This document shows, one piece after another, positions 12,401 through 57,698 of a stretch of DNA of 64,000 bases; position 1 is the stretch's first letter; every line of letters starts with the position of its first letter. A model generated the notes under the pieces. It did not search any database and had not been told where the DNA came from. It was given only the letters and a program-made list of their open reading frames with translations. This DNA is from Escarpia spicata (taxonomy: Eukaryota > Annelida > Polychaeta > Sabellida > Siboglinidae), in NCBI GenBank assembly GCA_963995525.1, contig OZ023217.1, positions 20,118,770 through 20,182,769 on the forward strand, in the 5' to 3' direction. The translations under genes and the position numbers were made by a program.

Positions 12401-15400
12401 GTTAAAATATATAAATGTTATTATCATAGAATACGTCATACCATGCAGTAAACAATATTATCAGTTATGAATATTGTTAATTCTTATTACTTGATGAATT
12501 TGTTTATTGATTATGTTAAGTTAGTCCCCCATGCCAGCCATATTGTTTTCTCTTGGCATCCGTGTGTGCGAGTTCTGACCATTTATTGTCTGTATTGTAC
12601 AGCTTCTCACCGAGTTGGAAGAAACTCGCAGAGTGGAGTACCTTGAGTTGGTGGAACAATTCTATAAACAGAAACAGGTGAGAGGGGGGAGTTACAGATA
12701 CCTTGTCATTTCACCCGCAAGTATCTGAGTCAATCAGGAAAGCCTTAAAGAGAAAACAAGGTCTAGGAATTTGTCTGAAACAAATTGGTTTGATTTGACA
12801 CATATACATATATAAATACATGTTTTGTAGAGTGGCAGCCAGTTCCATAATCCCGTTATATAGATGAATCACTGCTGATGGTTTATGCCTTGTTGATATC
12901 AATAACTGCCATCATAACGAACACGTTTATTATGGATATCCCTGTGTACATAAAGATCTAAGTTATACTAAAGCCTTGTACATATAGTAGTCTAGCCCTA
13001 ACCAGTATGTTACAATTATTTGTAGCAAACATGGACTTTGTCTAGAATTATGGAGCTATAAAATACTTATCTATATTATAAAACAGAGTTTGGGTTTGTT
13101 TGGTTGTATGGACACTGTGTGTCGATACATATCTCCATCAGTTTTTTTATAATTTTACATGCTTGCTAATGGGTCGATTGGGGTGGTTCGTGTTTTTAGT
13201 TTTTCTGGTAGAATGGGGATCTTGGCAGGTTGAACATTATTTTATCATTGATAACCTGCTTTGGCAGGCCCTGGTGGTGGAACAAGCAAGCATCTTCATT
13301 GACAAGTTGGCGTCAACTGGAGAGAATGTACTGCTCAACTTTGACAACTTTCTCACGGTGGACGATGTCGTCAAAGGACGTAAGTCAGGGGTCAGTGTGT
13401 TGGTATGCAAATTAGTTCTTTTAGACGTATCCAGTATGTGAATTTTACCTTGTAGAGGCTTTCGTTGATGTGACACACCAACTTCCTCAGTACATGTGAC
13501 ATATGACGTCATCATACATGTGAGATAGTTCGTAATTCCCCATGTCTCGGTTGATTGGTGTCCTGGCCTGTCTGATCAATACGGCTTCTTTTATTTGCCG
13601 TGTCCATCTGTTGTCTTCCTTGTCCACTAGTTTCGCTCCCTCCCAGTCTATGATATGATTTTGTGTTGTTGCGTGGTCTGTGAGGGCGGATTTGTGGGTG
13701 GTTGACACTGATCTTTTTTCTCGCTTGTGGTGTATTTCTCCCAATATCTAACATGTACGACGACGTCATACGTCACATGTACTGAAGGAGTTGGTGTGCC
13801 ACTATCTAACATGTACGACGACGTCATACGTCACCTGTACTGAAGGAGTTGGTGTGCCACTATCTAACATGTACGACGACGTCATACGTCACCTGTACTG
13901 AAGGAGTTGGTGTGCCACTATCTAACATGTACGACGACGTCATACGTCACCTGTACTGAAGGAGTTGGTGTGCCACTATCTAACATGTACGACGACGTCA
14001 TACGTCACCTGTACTGAAGGAGTTGGTGTGCCACTATCTAACATGTACGACGACGTCATACGTCACCTGTACTGAAGGAGTTGGTGTGCCACTATCTAAC
14101 ATGTACGACGACGTCATACGTCACCTGTACTGAAGGAGTTGGTGTGCCACTATCTAACATGTACGACGACGTCATACGTCACCTGTACTGAAGGAGTTGG
14201 TGTGCCACTATCTAACATGTACGACGACGTCATACGTCACCTGTACTGAAGGAGTTGGTGTGCCACTATCTAACATGTACGACGACGTCATACGTCACAT
14301 GTACTGAAGGAGTTGGTGTGCCACTATCTAACAGGTACGACGACGCCATACGTCACCTGTACTGAAGGAGTTGGTGTGCCACTATCTAACACGTACGACG
14401 ACGTCATACGTCACCTGTACTGAAGGAGTTGGTGTGCCACTATCTAACACGTACGACGACGTCATACGTCACCTGTACTGAAGGAGTTGGTGTGCCACTA
14501 TCTAACACGTACGACGACGTCATACGTCACATGTACTGAAGGAGTTGGTGTGCCACTATCTAACACGTACGACGACGTCATACATCACATGTACTGAAGG
14601 AGTTGGTTTGCCACTATCTAACACGTACGACGACGTCATACGTCACATGTACTGAAGGAGTTGGTTTGCCACTATCTAACACGTACGACGACGTCATACG
14701 TCACCTGTACTGAAGGAGTTGGTGTGCCACTATCTAACACGTACGACGACGTCATACGTCACCTGTACTGAAGGAGTTGGTGTGCCACTATCTAACACGT
14801 ACGACGACGTCATACGTCACCTGTACTGAAGTAGTTGGTGTGCCACTATCTAACACGTACGACGACGTCATACGTCACCTGTACTGAAGGAGTTGGTGTG
14901 CCACTATCTAACACGTACGACGACGTCATACGTCACCTGTACTGAAGGAGTTGGTGTGCCACTATCTAACATGTACGACGACGTCATACGTCACCTGTAC
15001 TGAAGGAGTTGGTGTGCCACTATCTAACATGTACGACGACGTCATACGTCACCTGTACTGAAGGAGTTGGTGTGCCACTATCTAACATGTACGACGACGT
15101 CATACGTCACCTGTACTGAAGGAGTTGGTGTGCCACTATCTAACATGTACGACGACGTCATACGTCACATGTACTGAAGGAGTTGGTGTGCCACTATCTA
15201 ACACGTACGACGACGCCATACGTCACCTGTAGTGAAGGAGTTGGTGTGCCACTATCTAACACGTACGACGACGTCATACGTCACCTGTACTGAAGGAGTT
15301 GGTGTGCCACTATCTAACACGTACGACGACGTCATACGTCACCTGTACTGAAGGAGTTGGTGTGCCACTATCTAACACGTACGACGACGTCATAGGTCAC

Positions 15401-18400
15401 ATGTACTGAAGGAGTTGGTGTGCCACTATCTAACACGTACGACGACGTCATACGTCACATGTACTGAAGGAGTTGGTTTGCCACTATCTAACACGTACGA
15501 CGACGTCATACGTCACATGTACTGAAGGAGTTGGTTTGCCACTATCTAACACGTACGACGACGTCATACGTCACCTGTACTGAAGGAGTTGGTGTGCCAC
15601 TATCTAACACGTACGACGACGTCATACGTCACCTGTACTGAAGGAGTTGGTGTGCCACTATCTAATACGTACGACGACGTCATACGTCACCTGTACTGAA
15701 GGAGTTGGTGTGCCACTATCTAACACGTACGACGACGTCATACGTCACCTGTACTGAAGTAGTTGGTGTGCCACTATCTAACACGTACGACGACGCCAAA
15801 CGTCACATGTACTGAAGGAGTTGGTGTGCCACTATCTAACACGTACGACGACGTCATACGTCACCTGTACTGAAGGAGTTGGTGTGCCACTATCTAACAC
15901 GTACGACGACGTCATACGTCACATGTACTGAAGGAGTTGGTGTGCCACTATCTAACACGTACGACGACGTCATACGTCACATGTACTGAAGGAGTTGATG
16001 TGCCACATCTTCTGAAAGAACTAATTTGCATAGAAATGAACTATAATGAAGAATGTTCAACAGTCAAGGTGTAAGTATTTTGGCTTTGGTATTTATGAAA
16101 CCGGGAAATCATCTTTACATAAAATAGTGTGGAATTTTGTTATGAATGTTTTAATTCTCTGATAATTTTAGATCTGAAGATTGTTAGCTGATGAGCTATT
16201 CTTCTAAACTACACATCGTTGACTGTAAAAGATTTAGTTTGTGTTAGAAACAATTTGATATGTAATTTAAAAAGAACTATTTTATAAAACAACATATTTA
16301 TGTTGTTTTATTTAATTTGAAAGCCTCCCGCACATGTCTTGAAGAATTATTTGTTACACTGATGACGATTATTTGTTTTACAAATGAAAAATGTACGGTT
16401 TTGTGAATGGTTGTGTCGACTGCCACCAGGTGTCCCGCCTACCAAGTACCCGACCAGCGAACTGCTGCGACGCAAACACGCAGGCGAACCCCTGGAGGAT
16501 GATGAAGACAAGAACCAACTGCCTCGAGGCAAGAAAATCTGGCACGGTGAGTACTGAATAACATTGCAGACACAGTTAATATGTGGTTCACTACAGCAAA
16601 AATAGCTGTCCCTCGACATCGATATTCCATAAATTTTATGATTTTGGCAGAAATGCATACCTTATAATCTAATCTTTCAATATCCATATATTTTCCTCGA
16701 CAAATAATCAAAAACTAAAAAAAAATGCATTTATGAACCCGTATTAAAAAACAATAGACGAGTGAAAATGACCGTATTTCTCAAAATATCGCTCTTTTTA
16801 AATATGCTTCTATTTTAGCAATAAATCAGAACTATTGAAGATATTTCAACAAATGAGGTATTGTTTTAAAGCTTATGATCTGTGGAATAAAAAAGGTACA
16901 AAACCCAATTTTTTTTATTGTTGCAACTAATACCCACTGCAGTGGCAGGTCACATGGGATGTGCAATCATTGCCTGTTAGGCTGCTAGCGTCTCATTGGT
17001 TGCAATCTGCATATTCCCCACAATCTATAAAAACATTCTGGTTTGTACTATAATCTTTGGAGTAATCTATAAAAAAAGTCGATAAATGTTGCAATTACAG
17101 AAACAGTTAAGAAAATTCTAAATAAAATGTTAATATTAAATTTTTTTGAAATGTTTTATATTACTGTTAGAGTTAAGTAAACTAATGATGATTTTGAAGC
17201 ATTGTGATAAAATATTCATAGTTTTTGTATTGCAACTGTTCAGATGGACATTAAATTCTGGCCATTTTATTTGTTGCCATGGAAATAGGGGTCTGGCAGA
17301 ACAAATGTCAATACATTTTGTTACTCAATATGATTCACTCTACAGCTTGGGCACAACATATCGTATTAGTTATGCATTGCAGAAGTTCTATCTAGCTGCC
17401 ATACCTTCCCTTAATATGAGCCACTGAATGCAACAGTGGGCCAAGTGCATTTTTTAAGTTTTTCAGAAGTGTTCAAAGTTCAAAGGCTGTAATAAAATCA
17501 TGGTAAATCAAATGTTACTGACAACAGTATTACTGATTACTATCACAGGAAATATATATTGAATCAAATGATCACTTTGCTCAGATTTGGGCATTTTGAA
17601 AACATTTTTTTTAATACTTAGACCAGATGGTGGTCCAGGTAAAAAGGGTCTGAAAAATATGCAAATTTCTATCCTTCAGTGCAATAGTGGTCTACACGCC
17701 AAAACCATCAAATCGGACGATTTTCTAAAACATTCAGTAAAATGCGAACATATAAATGCAGTGATGTCTAAAATAGAGAATACTTCCTACTTGACTCCTG
17801 TATCAGTCGTAAAACGTCACATTCTTGCATAGTTATGCTGGCCATGTGTCGTCTTCGTGGGTGCAACCATCTTGGATTATGCACTTTGCTCAAGTAAACA
17901 AGGCTTATTACGAGTGTAATACTGTACTGTCCCCTATAGAGCGAAAATGGAACTTGATCTTGATCTAGACCATTATTTAACTGATTTGGACCATTATTGA
18001 ACTGATTTAGACCATTATTGAACTGACAGGTATTTCTTACCTCTATTCATTACTGCATTGAACTCAAAAATGACAAAAATGCACTTAGCCCATTATTGCA
18101 CGTAGTGGCTCATAATTATATTGTATTTGACAATTATTGTCGCTGAACCGCTTGACTGACACACAATGAAGTAGACTGTTCCATGATGTACTTGTGTGTA
18201 GGACTGCCGAAGACAGAGTTGGTCGTGTCACCACAAGGTGACTCCAAACTGTCACTGACGTCAAAGTTGTCAAAGACGTCGTCAAAGTCGTCACAAGGCA
18301 GTAAGAAGCTGAAGAAGAAAGAACAACTGATGACAGCGTCAGTTGTGTCAGCCAAGACAACGCTAGGACACACTGCCACCGTTGAAGCACGTGACAAGGC

Positions 18401-19265
18401 CTATCAGGTGAGTTGACATCAGGGCAGGGTCACTGTGAAGGCCTGTCAGGTGAGTTGATGTTAGGAGTGTCACTGTCAAGGCCAATCAGGTGAATCAACA
18501 CCAGGACAATGTCACCATCAATCAGATGACTCGACACACAGTGATTATCTTCAGTTACACAAATGTTCAATACTTCAGAGGTCTAATTGTTTTATCCCAG
18601 TTACCTAGACCACAAGGACATCATAAATTGTCATTAAACGGATTGGTGTCAATAATTTTGTTAGCATTTTATTTTCATGTAAATTGTGTGCACTATGTGA
18701 AGTCTATTAATTATGGCAAAATCTGGTTATTTATATATATGCAACTATATATTTTCTAACCTCACTATCAAAATTTATTTTAATAATTTTGCTCTTTTTG
18801 AATATCAACCTTACAGTTCACTATGCGCACACACAATGTTTGGGCCAAGATGGTTAAATAAAATAGGTTCCATATATTCAGATATTATTACAATTGTGCA
18901 TTAAAATAACTTTGGACAGTGAATATAGTATTAAAATTGCTAGGATTTAATAGTATGATTTCATAATCTGATTTTGAACATGTAATAACCAAAACTAGTA
19001 CGTTTTACTAATTTTACATTTAAATCTGCAGGTAAATTGTGTTTAGCTATTTTGGGGAACATCAAATGTCTGTTCAATAGTGGATCATAAAACAGATCTT
19101 GTAGTACAACTGGTGACTATCATCTTGCAGAAGTACAAGGAGTTCTTTGAGCGGTGTCTGGCTGAAGTCGACGGCGAGCGTCAACGAGTGGTATTTGCCG
19201 AGCAACGGTGGACCGACAGCTGGCAGACATCCGTCAACAAAGTGAAACTCTTGTATGCAGCTTGA
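3381..19265 (+). CDS. CCDC180: CCDC180, C-terminal part (partial gene, ten exons found)
   Basis: Exons: 3381-3468, 5105-5252, 6457-6601, 8151-8311, 9750-9812, 12603-12677, 13268-13379, 16430-16546, 18202-18407, 19131-19265. Every junction keeps the reading frame and together they encode about 415 residues ending in TGA. Family motifs in order are KERPVTRPQALEETF, LVQADEYHNKCLQELREQL, LRPQLGHP, DNFLTVDDVVKGR, SAKTTLGHTATVEARDKAYQ and a W-rich C-terminus (RWTDSWQTSVNKVKLLY). These are what I recognise as the DUF4456-type C-terminal half of coiled-coil domain-containing protein 180. The human protein is far longer, so the N-terminal exons must lie upstream of base 1. The family is found in organisms with motile cilia or flagella; its molecular role is poorly defined. 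Heptad-like charged stretches (8151-8311, 12603-12677) fit a coiled coil. No signal peptide or membrane segment is seen. It converges on PRRC2. Confidence 0.85.
4822..4975 (+). mobile_element. tRNA-derived SINE-like element, copy A
   Basis: A pol III box-B-like GGTTTCGAATCCTG at 4847-4860 is followed by a conserved downstream block (ggttcactcagctg... gagtacctggct). The same block occurs in the copies at 11553 and 52318. Not a functional tRNA: no acceptor-stem pairing is seen. Confidence 0.6.
4985..5092. repeat. 18-bp minisatellite abutting CCDC180 exon b
   Basis: About five and a half units of ggtactcatgcacttgca/gaa. Several units contain a cttgcag|gt acceptor-like site. It ends within about 12 bp of the exon acceptor. 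Confidence 0.85.
5105..5252 (+). CDS. CCDC180: CCDC180 exon b
   Basis: Encodes VDMTRRSSKIDKKYFVFGEQ onward to GLLTASE and ends in phase 0 at GAG|gtgtgt. The acceptor is a short ttttag directly after an 18-bp minisatellite, so the pyrimidine tract is poor. Confidence 0.75.
5262..6419. repeat. 29-bp minisatellite in CCDC180 intron
   Basis: About 40 units resembling cctctgtcacctctatgcca plus tgtgtacat. Earlier units (to about 5870) have ataacacctatacatc variants; later ones are more uniform. A 29-bp period shifts frame, so the long open frames here are repeat artefacts. Confidence 0.9.
6457..6601 (+). CDS. CCDC180: CCDC180 exon c (DUF4456 start), with duplicated 3' end
   Basis: Encodes VYYRQKKERPVTRPQ through DEYHNKCLQ and ends in phase 1 at CAGG|gtgagt. 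The following seven 27-bp repeats copy the end of this exon with its donor; the exon end given is the most proximal donor. Joined to the next exon it restores a Glu codon (CLQ-E-LREQ). Confidence 0.85.
6575..6797. repeat. 27-bp exon-end/5' splice-site tandem repeat
   Basis: Eight units including the exonic one. Each encodes EYHN(K/Q)(C/G)LQG and ends with CAGG followed by a donor: 6602 gtgagt, 6629 gcgaat, 6656, 6683, 6710, 6737 and 6764 gtgagt, 6791 gcaagt. All donors share the same phase, with no stop until the TGA right after the last. Confidence 0.9.
6885..7137. mobile_element. PIF/Harbinger-like MITE, copy 1 (TTA duplication)
   Basis: Ends GGGATCATCTCAGAAC and GTTCTAAGATGATCTC are inverted repeats; direct TTA at 6882-6884 and 7138-7140. 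Homologous over its length to 24192-24432. Confidence 0.75.
7425..7736. repeat. About 28-bp minisatellite in CCDC180 intron
   Basis: Roughly ten units of tgacccatgacctggtattg plus accctg. Diverged, period close to 28-30 bp. Confidence 0.8.
8151..8311 (+). CDS. CCDC180: CCDC180 exon d (coiled coil)
   Basis: Begins ELREQLEKSERQMALVPG after acceptor gtgtgtccag and ends KLQQLEKSR in phase 0 at AGG|gttagt. Rich in Glu, Arg, Gln and Leu with heptad spacing. Confidence 0.88.
9750..9812 (+). CDS. CCDC180: CCDC180 exon e
   Basis: A 21-codon exon, AQHQAQLRPQLGHPQKDKDL plus Q. It carries the LRPxLGHP motif typical of the family and has phase 0 at both ends (ttgtag|GCC, CAG|gtgagc). Confidence 0.85.
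9864..9994. repeat. GGGAGGAA polypurine microsatellite
   Basis: About 130 bp of gggaggaa/ggaagg units, all-purine on the plus strand. On the minus strand it lies directly at the 3' end of the LINE fragment that follows, so it may be that element's terminal repeat. Confidence 0.9.
9995..11552 (-). mobile_element. Truncated non-LTR retrotransposon (RT fragment)
   Basis: Minus-strand frames encode RT palm sequence with the catalytic box FIMYADDTTISSTIRHSN at about 11480-11515, followed by LSKISEWLKIYKLSLNVKKS and, after a stop, YNSLILPYINYGIMVWG, which is the usual LINE RT order. Stops and frame breaks show it is dead. The AT-rich stretch down to 9995 would be its 3' UTR. The 5' end is cut by the SINE at 11553. 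Confidence 0.75.
11553..11765 (+). mobile_element. tRNA-derived SINE-like element, copy B
   Basis: Box-B-like GGTTCGAATCT at 11583-11593, then ccagttcactcagctgtatg, gagtacctggctatagacac and the downstream gcattaattgcagcatggct block, all shared with copy C. Inserted at the LINE fragment. Confidence 0.7.
12603..12677 (+). CDS. CCDC180: CCDC180 exon f
   Basis: A 25-codon exon from LLTELEETRRVEYLEL to FYKQKQ, phase 0 at both ends. Strongly helical and charged. Confidence 0.85.
13268..13379 (+). CDS. CCDC180: CCDC180 exon g
   Basis: Begins ALVVEQASIFIDKLAS and ends NFLTVDDVVKG plus one base, at C|gtaagt. A Penelope-like insertion starts only 24 bp beyond this donor. Confidence 0.87.
13404..13744 (-). 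mobile_element. Penelope-like element 3' fragment (GIY-YIG end)
   Basis: The minus strand encodes HKREKRSVSTTHKSALTDHA, NHIIDWEGAKLVDKEDNRW, RQIKEAVLIRQAR and NRDMGNYELSHMYDD. This is the C-terminal part of the endonuclease region of Penelope-like retroelements. It stops near 13487 and a short 3' tail follows. 5'-truncated at 13744, where an inverted array of its own 3'-end sequence begins. Confidence 0.7.
13745..16006 (+). repeat. 58-bp satellite-like array (about 39 units)
   Basis: Very uniform 58-bp units (actatctaacatgtacgacg, acgtcatacgtcacctgtac, tgaaggagttggtgtgcc). One unit occurs in the opposite orientation at 13470-13528 as the 3' end of the Penelope-like ORF. Variant markers recur 870 bp apart (15 units): gccata at 14341/15211 and ggtttg at 14601/15471, so a block was duplicated. 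Confidence 0.95.
16007..16034 (+). mobile_element. Second Penelope-like 3' tail
   Basis: aaagaactaatttgcata (16015-16032) is the inverted counterpart of tatgcaaattagttcttt at 13404. The composite insertion therefore has inverted ends. Confidence 0.65.
16430..16546 (+). CDS. CCDC180: CCDC180 exon h
   Basis: Encodes VPPTKYPTSELLRRKHAG to LPRGKKIWHG, phase 1 in and 1 out (ccaccag|GTGTCC, CACG|gtgagt). Confidence 0.85.
16547..18201. other. CCDC180 intron with nothing recognised
   Basis: AT-rich, 1.65 kb. Only short direct repeats of accattattgaactgattt near 17969-18025. Confidence 0.5.
18202..18407 (+). CDS. CCDC180: CCDC180 exon i
   Basis: Begins LPKTELVVSPQGDSKLS, passes a Ser/Lys-rich linker, and ends with the conserved TTLGHTATVEARDKAYQ at CAG|gtgagt. 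The exon end plus donor recurs downstream in degenerate copies (see repeat at 18408). Confidence 0.87.
18390..18530. repeat. Exon-end/5' splice-site duplication, second case
   Basis: The end of exon i plus donor (aaggcctatcaggtgagttg) recurs at 18439 (aaggcctgtcaggtgagttg) and, weaker, at about 18479 and 18515. Spacing is about 40-42 bp. Read-through meets TGA at once (GTG AGT TGA), so distal donors would not code. Confidence 0.7.
19131..19265 (+). CDS. CCDC180: CCDC180 terminal coding exon
   Basis: Encodes KYKEFFERCLAEVDGERQ and RWTDSWQTSVNKVKLLYAA then TGA. Acceptor is catcttgcag. The Trp-containing C-terminus is typical of the family. Confidence 0.88.
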   Translation, partial: KYKEFFERCLAEVDGERQRVVFAEQRWTDSWQTSVNKVKLLYAA

Positions 19266-19383
19266 GCAGTGCACCATAACGTATTTCAGCTGGCATTGTC
19301 ATGGAGAAGCCGTTTAGGGAAACTCAAACTGACAATGTGTATTAGAAAAAACATTCTAAAAATGCTGTTGTGTGAAAAACCAA

Positions 19384-19389
19384 AATAAA
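19384..19389 (+). terminator. Likely CCDC180 poly(A) signal
   Basis: AATAAA about 120 nt after the CCDC180 stop codon. A second AATAAA at 19844-19849 on the same strand could give a longer 3' UTR. Confidence 0.5.
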
Positions 19390-20358
19390 TTTAGCAACCT
19401 CTGCATTCTTGTGTGTTTAAGTGCCAGTGAGACTTAATAGTAGCAAAACTGAAAACTTTTCATAAACATCAAAATAATCATTATGCAGATTAGATTACTT
19501 GGTATGTACCATACAGTGTTCATCAAAATGTGAAAAAAGTACATTTCATAACTAGTTTAATACTTCCGACACATCAAGAAATAACAGTAGCTGTCAACAA
19601 AATACATTTCATTACGTTATTCATAATAAAACAGTACCCCTGTAATGGTGTAGACTGAGAGTACCTTGTGTGATGTTAACCGTAAACAAGATTTGACAAA
19701 CAATATTGTGCCATTGTGTGTAAATTTTAATCTATTGCTACAAAAAATACTGTGTATCTGATGAAAAAATATTATACAATGAAACTGCATCTGAGCAGAT
19801 CGTACAAAGCATTTGTTTGGGCACTGTTTTCTAGGACTGCACCAATAAAGTTGAGTGGGATTTTTTTACCTGCGTCAGTGTAGCTTGTTTACAACACAAA
19901 TAGTAGTGTACAATTTAAATATATATTGGTAAATCAAAATACTTTTGTAAAATCTACAATTCATGACAAATGTTTCTTCTAAACTTGAAAAATGACTCAT
20001 GTCATGTTCGTAGTCATAGCGGAACTAACACTACAGCTTGCATGTAGTTCCATCAGACATGTATGTGCAAGGGAAGAAAACAAAAGGTATGAAGCGACTG
20101 TTTAATTAAGACATTGTGTACTATCAGGGTATAAAAAACAACACTACCTACTTACTAACTACAGTCCAGTCTGAAAATGATACAACTTATAATTTGATTT
20201 TCATGATTGATAAACGTTCACACTGTGTGGGATCATCTAACAATAATGTTCACAATGTCACCAGTGTGGGATCATCTAACAATAATGTACACATAAAAAT
20301 AATACCCTGCATCAGAGTTCATTCTCCAAGCTTACTGATTGGTTGCAAAGGAACTAAC

Positions 20359-20364
20359 TTTATT
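20359..20364 (-). terminator. Possible PRRC2 distal poly(A) signal
   Basis: AATAAA on the minus strand about 2.3 kb after the stop codon, implying a long 3' UTR through the comparatively GC-rich tract 20500-22650. A variant ATTAAA at 22051-22056 could give a shorter, roughly 600-nt UTR. Confidence 0.35.
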
Positions 20365-22653
20365 CTCATACAATTATAGCCAAATGTGGACCGTGTTGCA
20401 CTACATTCAAACAATTATTCATTATTTTACATGTATAAACTGTACTACCTTAGTTTGATTATCTTTCAAATCAAATCTCGGAAAACCCAACAAAAAACTT
20501 GATGCCATAATCCTGGGAGGTTGAACTAGCATCCTAATAGGGGAGGGGGGTTAACTAACACCATACTAGGGGAATCGGGTGAGGACGGTCTGACCGTCTA
20601 TGACATAAAACATGAACACATCACAGCAGCTCGTTCTGGTCAAATTTACTACGGTTATCTTCTCTCCATACATGCCACGTGAGAACTACTGGCCATTGCC
20701 AATGACGAGGGTGATTATGACTACAGATGCACCTGATGATCACAAGACCGCTGACTGAGCATACACATGCGATCACATCAAATACTGTTCTGACAATATC
20801 TTCTCAAAACGGCACCGACATCATCACACGCATGCAGTTAACCAGGTGGCGCCAGTGGTCGCACACCGAATTGTGTCCGTGACAAGTCGCTGCCGTTGTA
20901 GTGGAAATATAGCAAACAAACAGGTCGACCGCAAACGGACGGATTCCGGTGAACAAACACCATCGCCACCTGGTGGTTGTGCGAGTATCGGAACACTAAA
21001 CATAAAAAACACAAACCCTGCAAACACGTATCTATTGAAAATATGCCGACATCGCCATCAGGTGGCCACATGCCTACCGCATTACGTTGAGTGGTTGCCA
21101 TGGATACGACAAGAGGATCACCCCCGCCTTGCTGTGACAGTAGTTAAAATGACAACACTAAAAGTATAAACCAAGAGGCGGGGCGTGGGATCGCAGAGGG
21201 CAAACCGCTCCTCCACCCCCGACACTCCCCCACCTACACACCGAGTGCTGAGCCTTGCCACGGGCAAGTAGCAGAGGGCTCGTATTGTACCACAGTACAC
21301 CTGGGGCATATGTATACCTGGGGCAACAGGCCATACACCTGGGCAATAGCTGATCAAAGAGCAACATCACAGTCACAGCCGAGACTGATAGGTTCTGGCT
21401 AGACAACATCGCAGACGGGTACCAGCTGTCTCTGAACCGACTAGACCATCGAGTGACTGACACGCCACCTGGGGGCACAGGTAGGCAACATCATCCTCGT
21501 TCTGATGGGGTCGATCCTGACAGACTGATAGTTTCTCCCGCCTCCCTAGTGGCACGACGCCACTAACAAGATTCATCATTTGTGCAACTACACTTCAGTG
21601 CGAGCCGCACTGGCCCCGGGCCAAGCTACATTGGCCCGGGGCTCGAGTGTACGACTCGCAACATATCTTCTCACCATACCCAAATAATTCTGCGCGGCCG
21701 AGCCACGCTAGTGCGACCAACACCATCAGCTACAAACTCGCCACCGACACACATCATGCAAAACAATTACAATCCTTATAGTTGAAAGACTGCATTGTAT
21801 GCAGAACATGTGACCATTGCACTGACTCTAAACTCACCCACGGTGCATGCACACACATCCATGCACAGCTAACTCGCCATCACAGGCTAATGAGTTGACT
21901 CAAGGACTCCCTCTATAAGATACATACACCATTAGTCAACAGTGCCTACTGAAGAGAACCCGTGGTTACGTGACAACCCATCACGTGACCACTGCCAAGT
22001 CGCAGCAGAGCAACAACGTATAATTGCTTCTGAAAAATGTAGAAGCCTTATTTAATGTACAAATCATGTGTATGTATAAATAAGTTAACTACCTCCTAAG
22101 GATCTTTACCCACGCAACTTTGGGATTGTACTCCCGAGTAACAATTGAGTCCGTGTTCAAGCTAGTACCGGCAATTGTAGACCAAGTGTGAAAACCCACT
22201 TGACGACTGACTACAGTGTGAACGACACGACAGCCATGATAAACTCGAGGCGGAAGATCTATCGTGAACCGACTATTAGCAATACAACACACGCACACAC
22301 CTGTCATTACACGCTGTCAACGAATGGCAAGATATGTCAAAACACAGCACTTGAAATCGGTGAGTGAACAGTCGTCCCAAACCCCCCATCCACCCACCCC
22401 CATGCAACCCAAACATGCAGTAGTAGACATCCTCAAAGCTTCATAAAATATCGCATGTAGACCCCATGTCAGTGTGCGCGCACACACACCATTCCAGTTA
22501 TCCACGATCCTACCGACAGCCACGCAACAAAAGCAATCATCTGTTATTGTTGACTGTACCCATTATTAAACGACCACGTCCAAACAGTGTCATCTTATTC
22601 TAACCACATCCATACTCGCACACACATATAAATGTCCCAATGCTACACAAAGT

Positions 22654-57698
<35,045 letters not shown>

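Larger units (their letters stand above)
19266..22653. other. Tail-to-tail interval: 3' UTRs of CCDC180 and PRRC2
   Basis: No coding exon recognised. The part nearest CCDC180 is AT-rich. From about 20500 to 22650 the composition is richer in G and C and lacks recognised transposon ends, as expected for a long PRRC2 3' UTR. A short imperfect repeat of cacctggggca lies near 21298-21345. Confidence 0.5.

Noticed and set aside
13745..16006. CRISPR-like direct repeat array
   Set aside because: Units are contiguous with no unique spacers, and the genome is eukaryotic.
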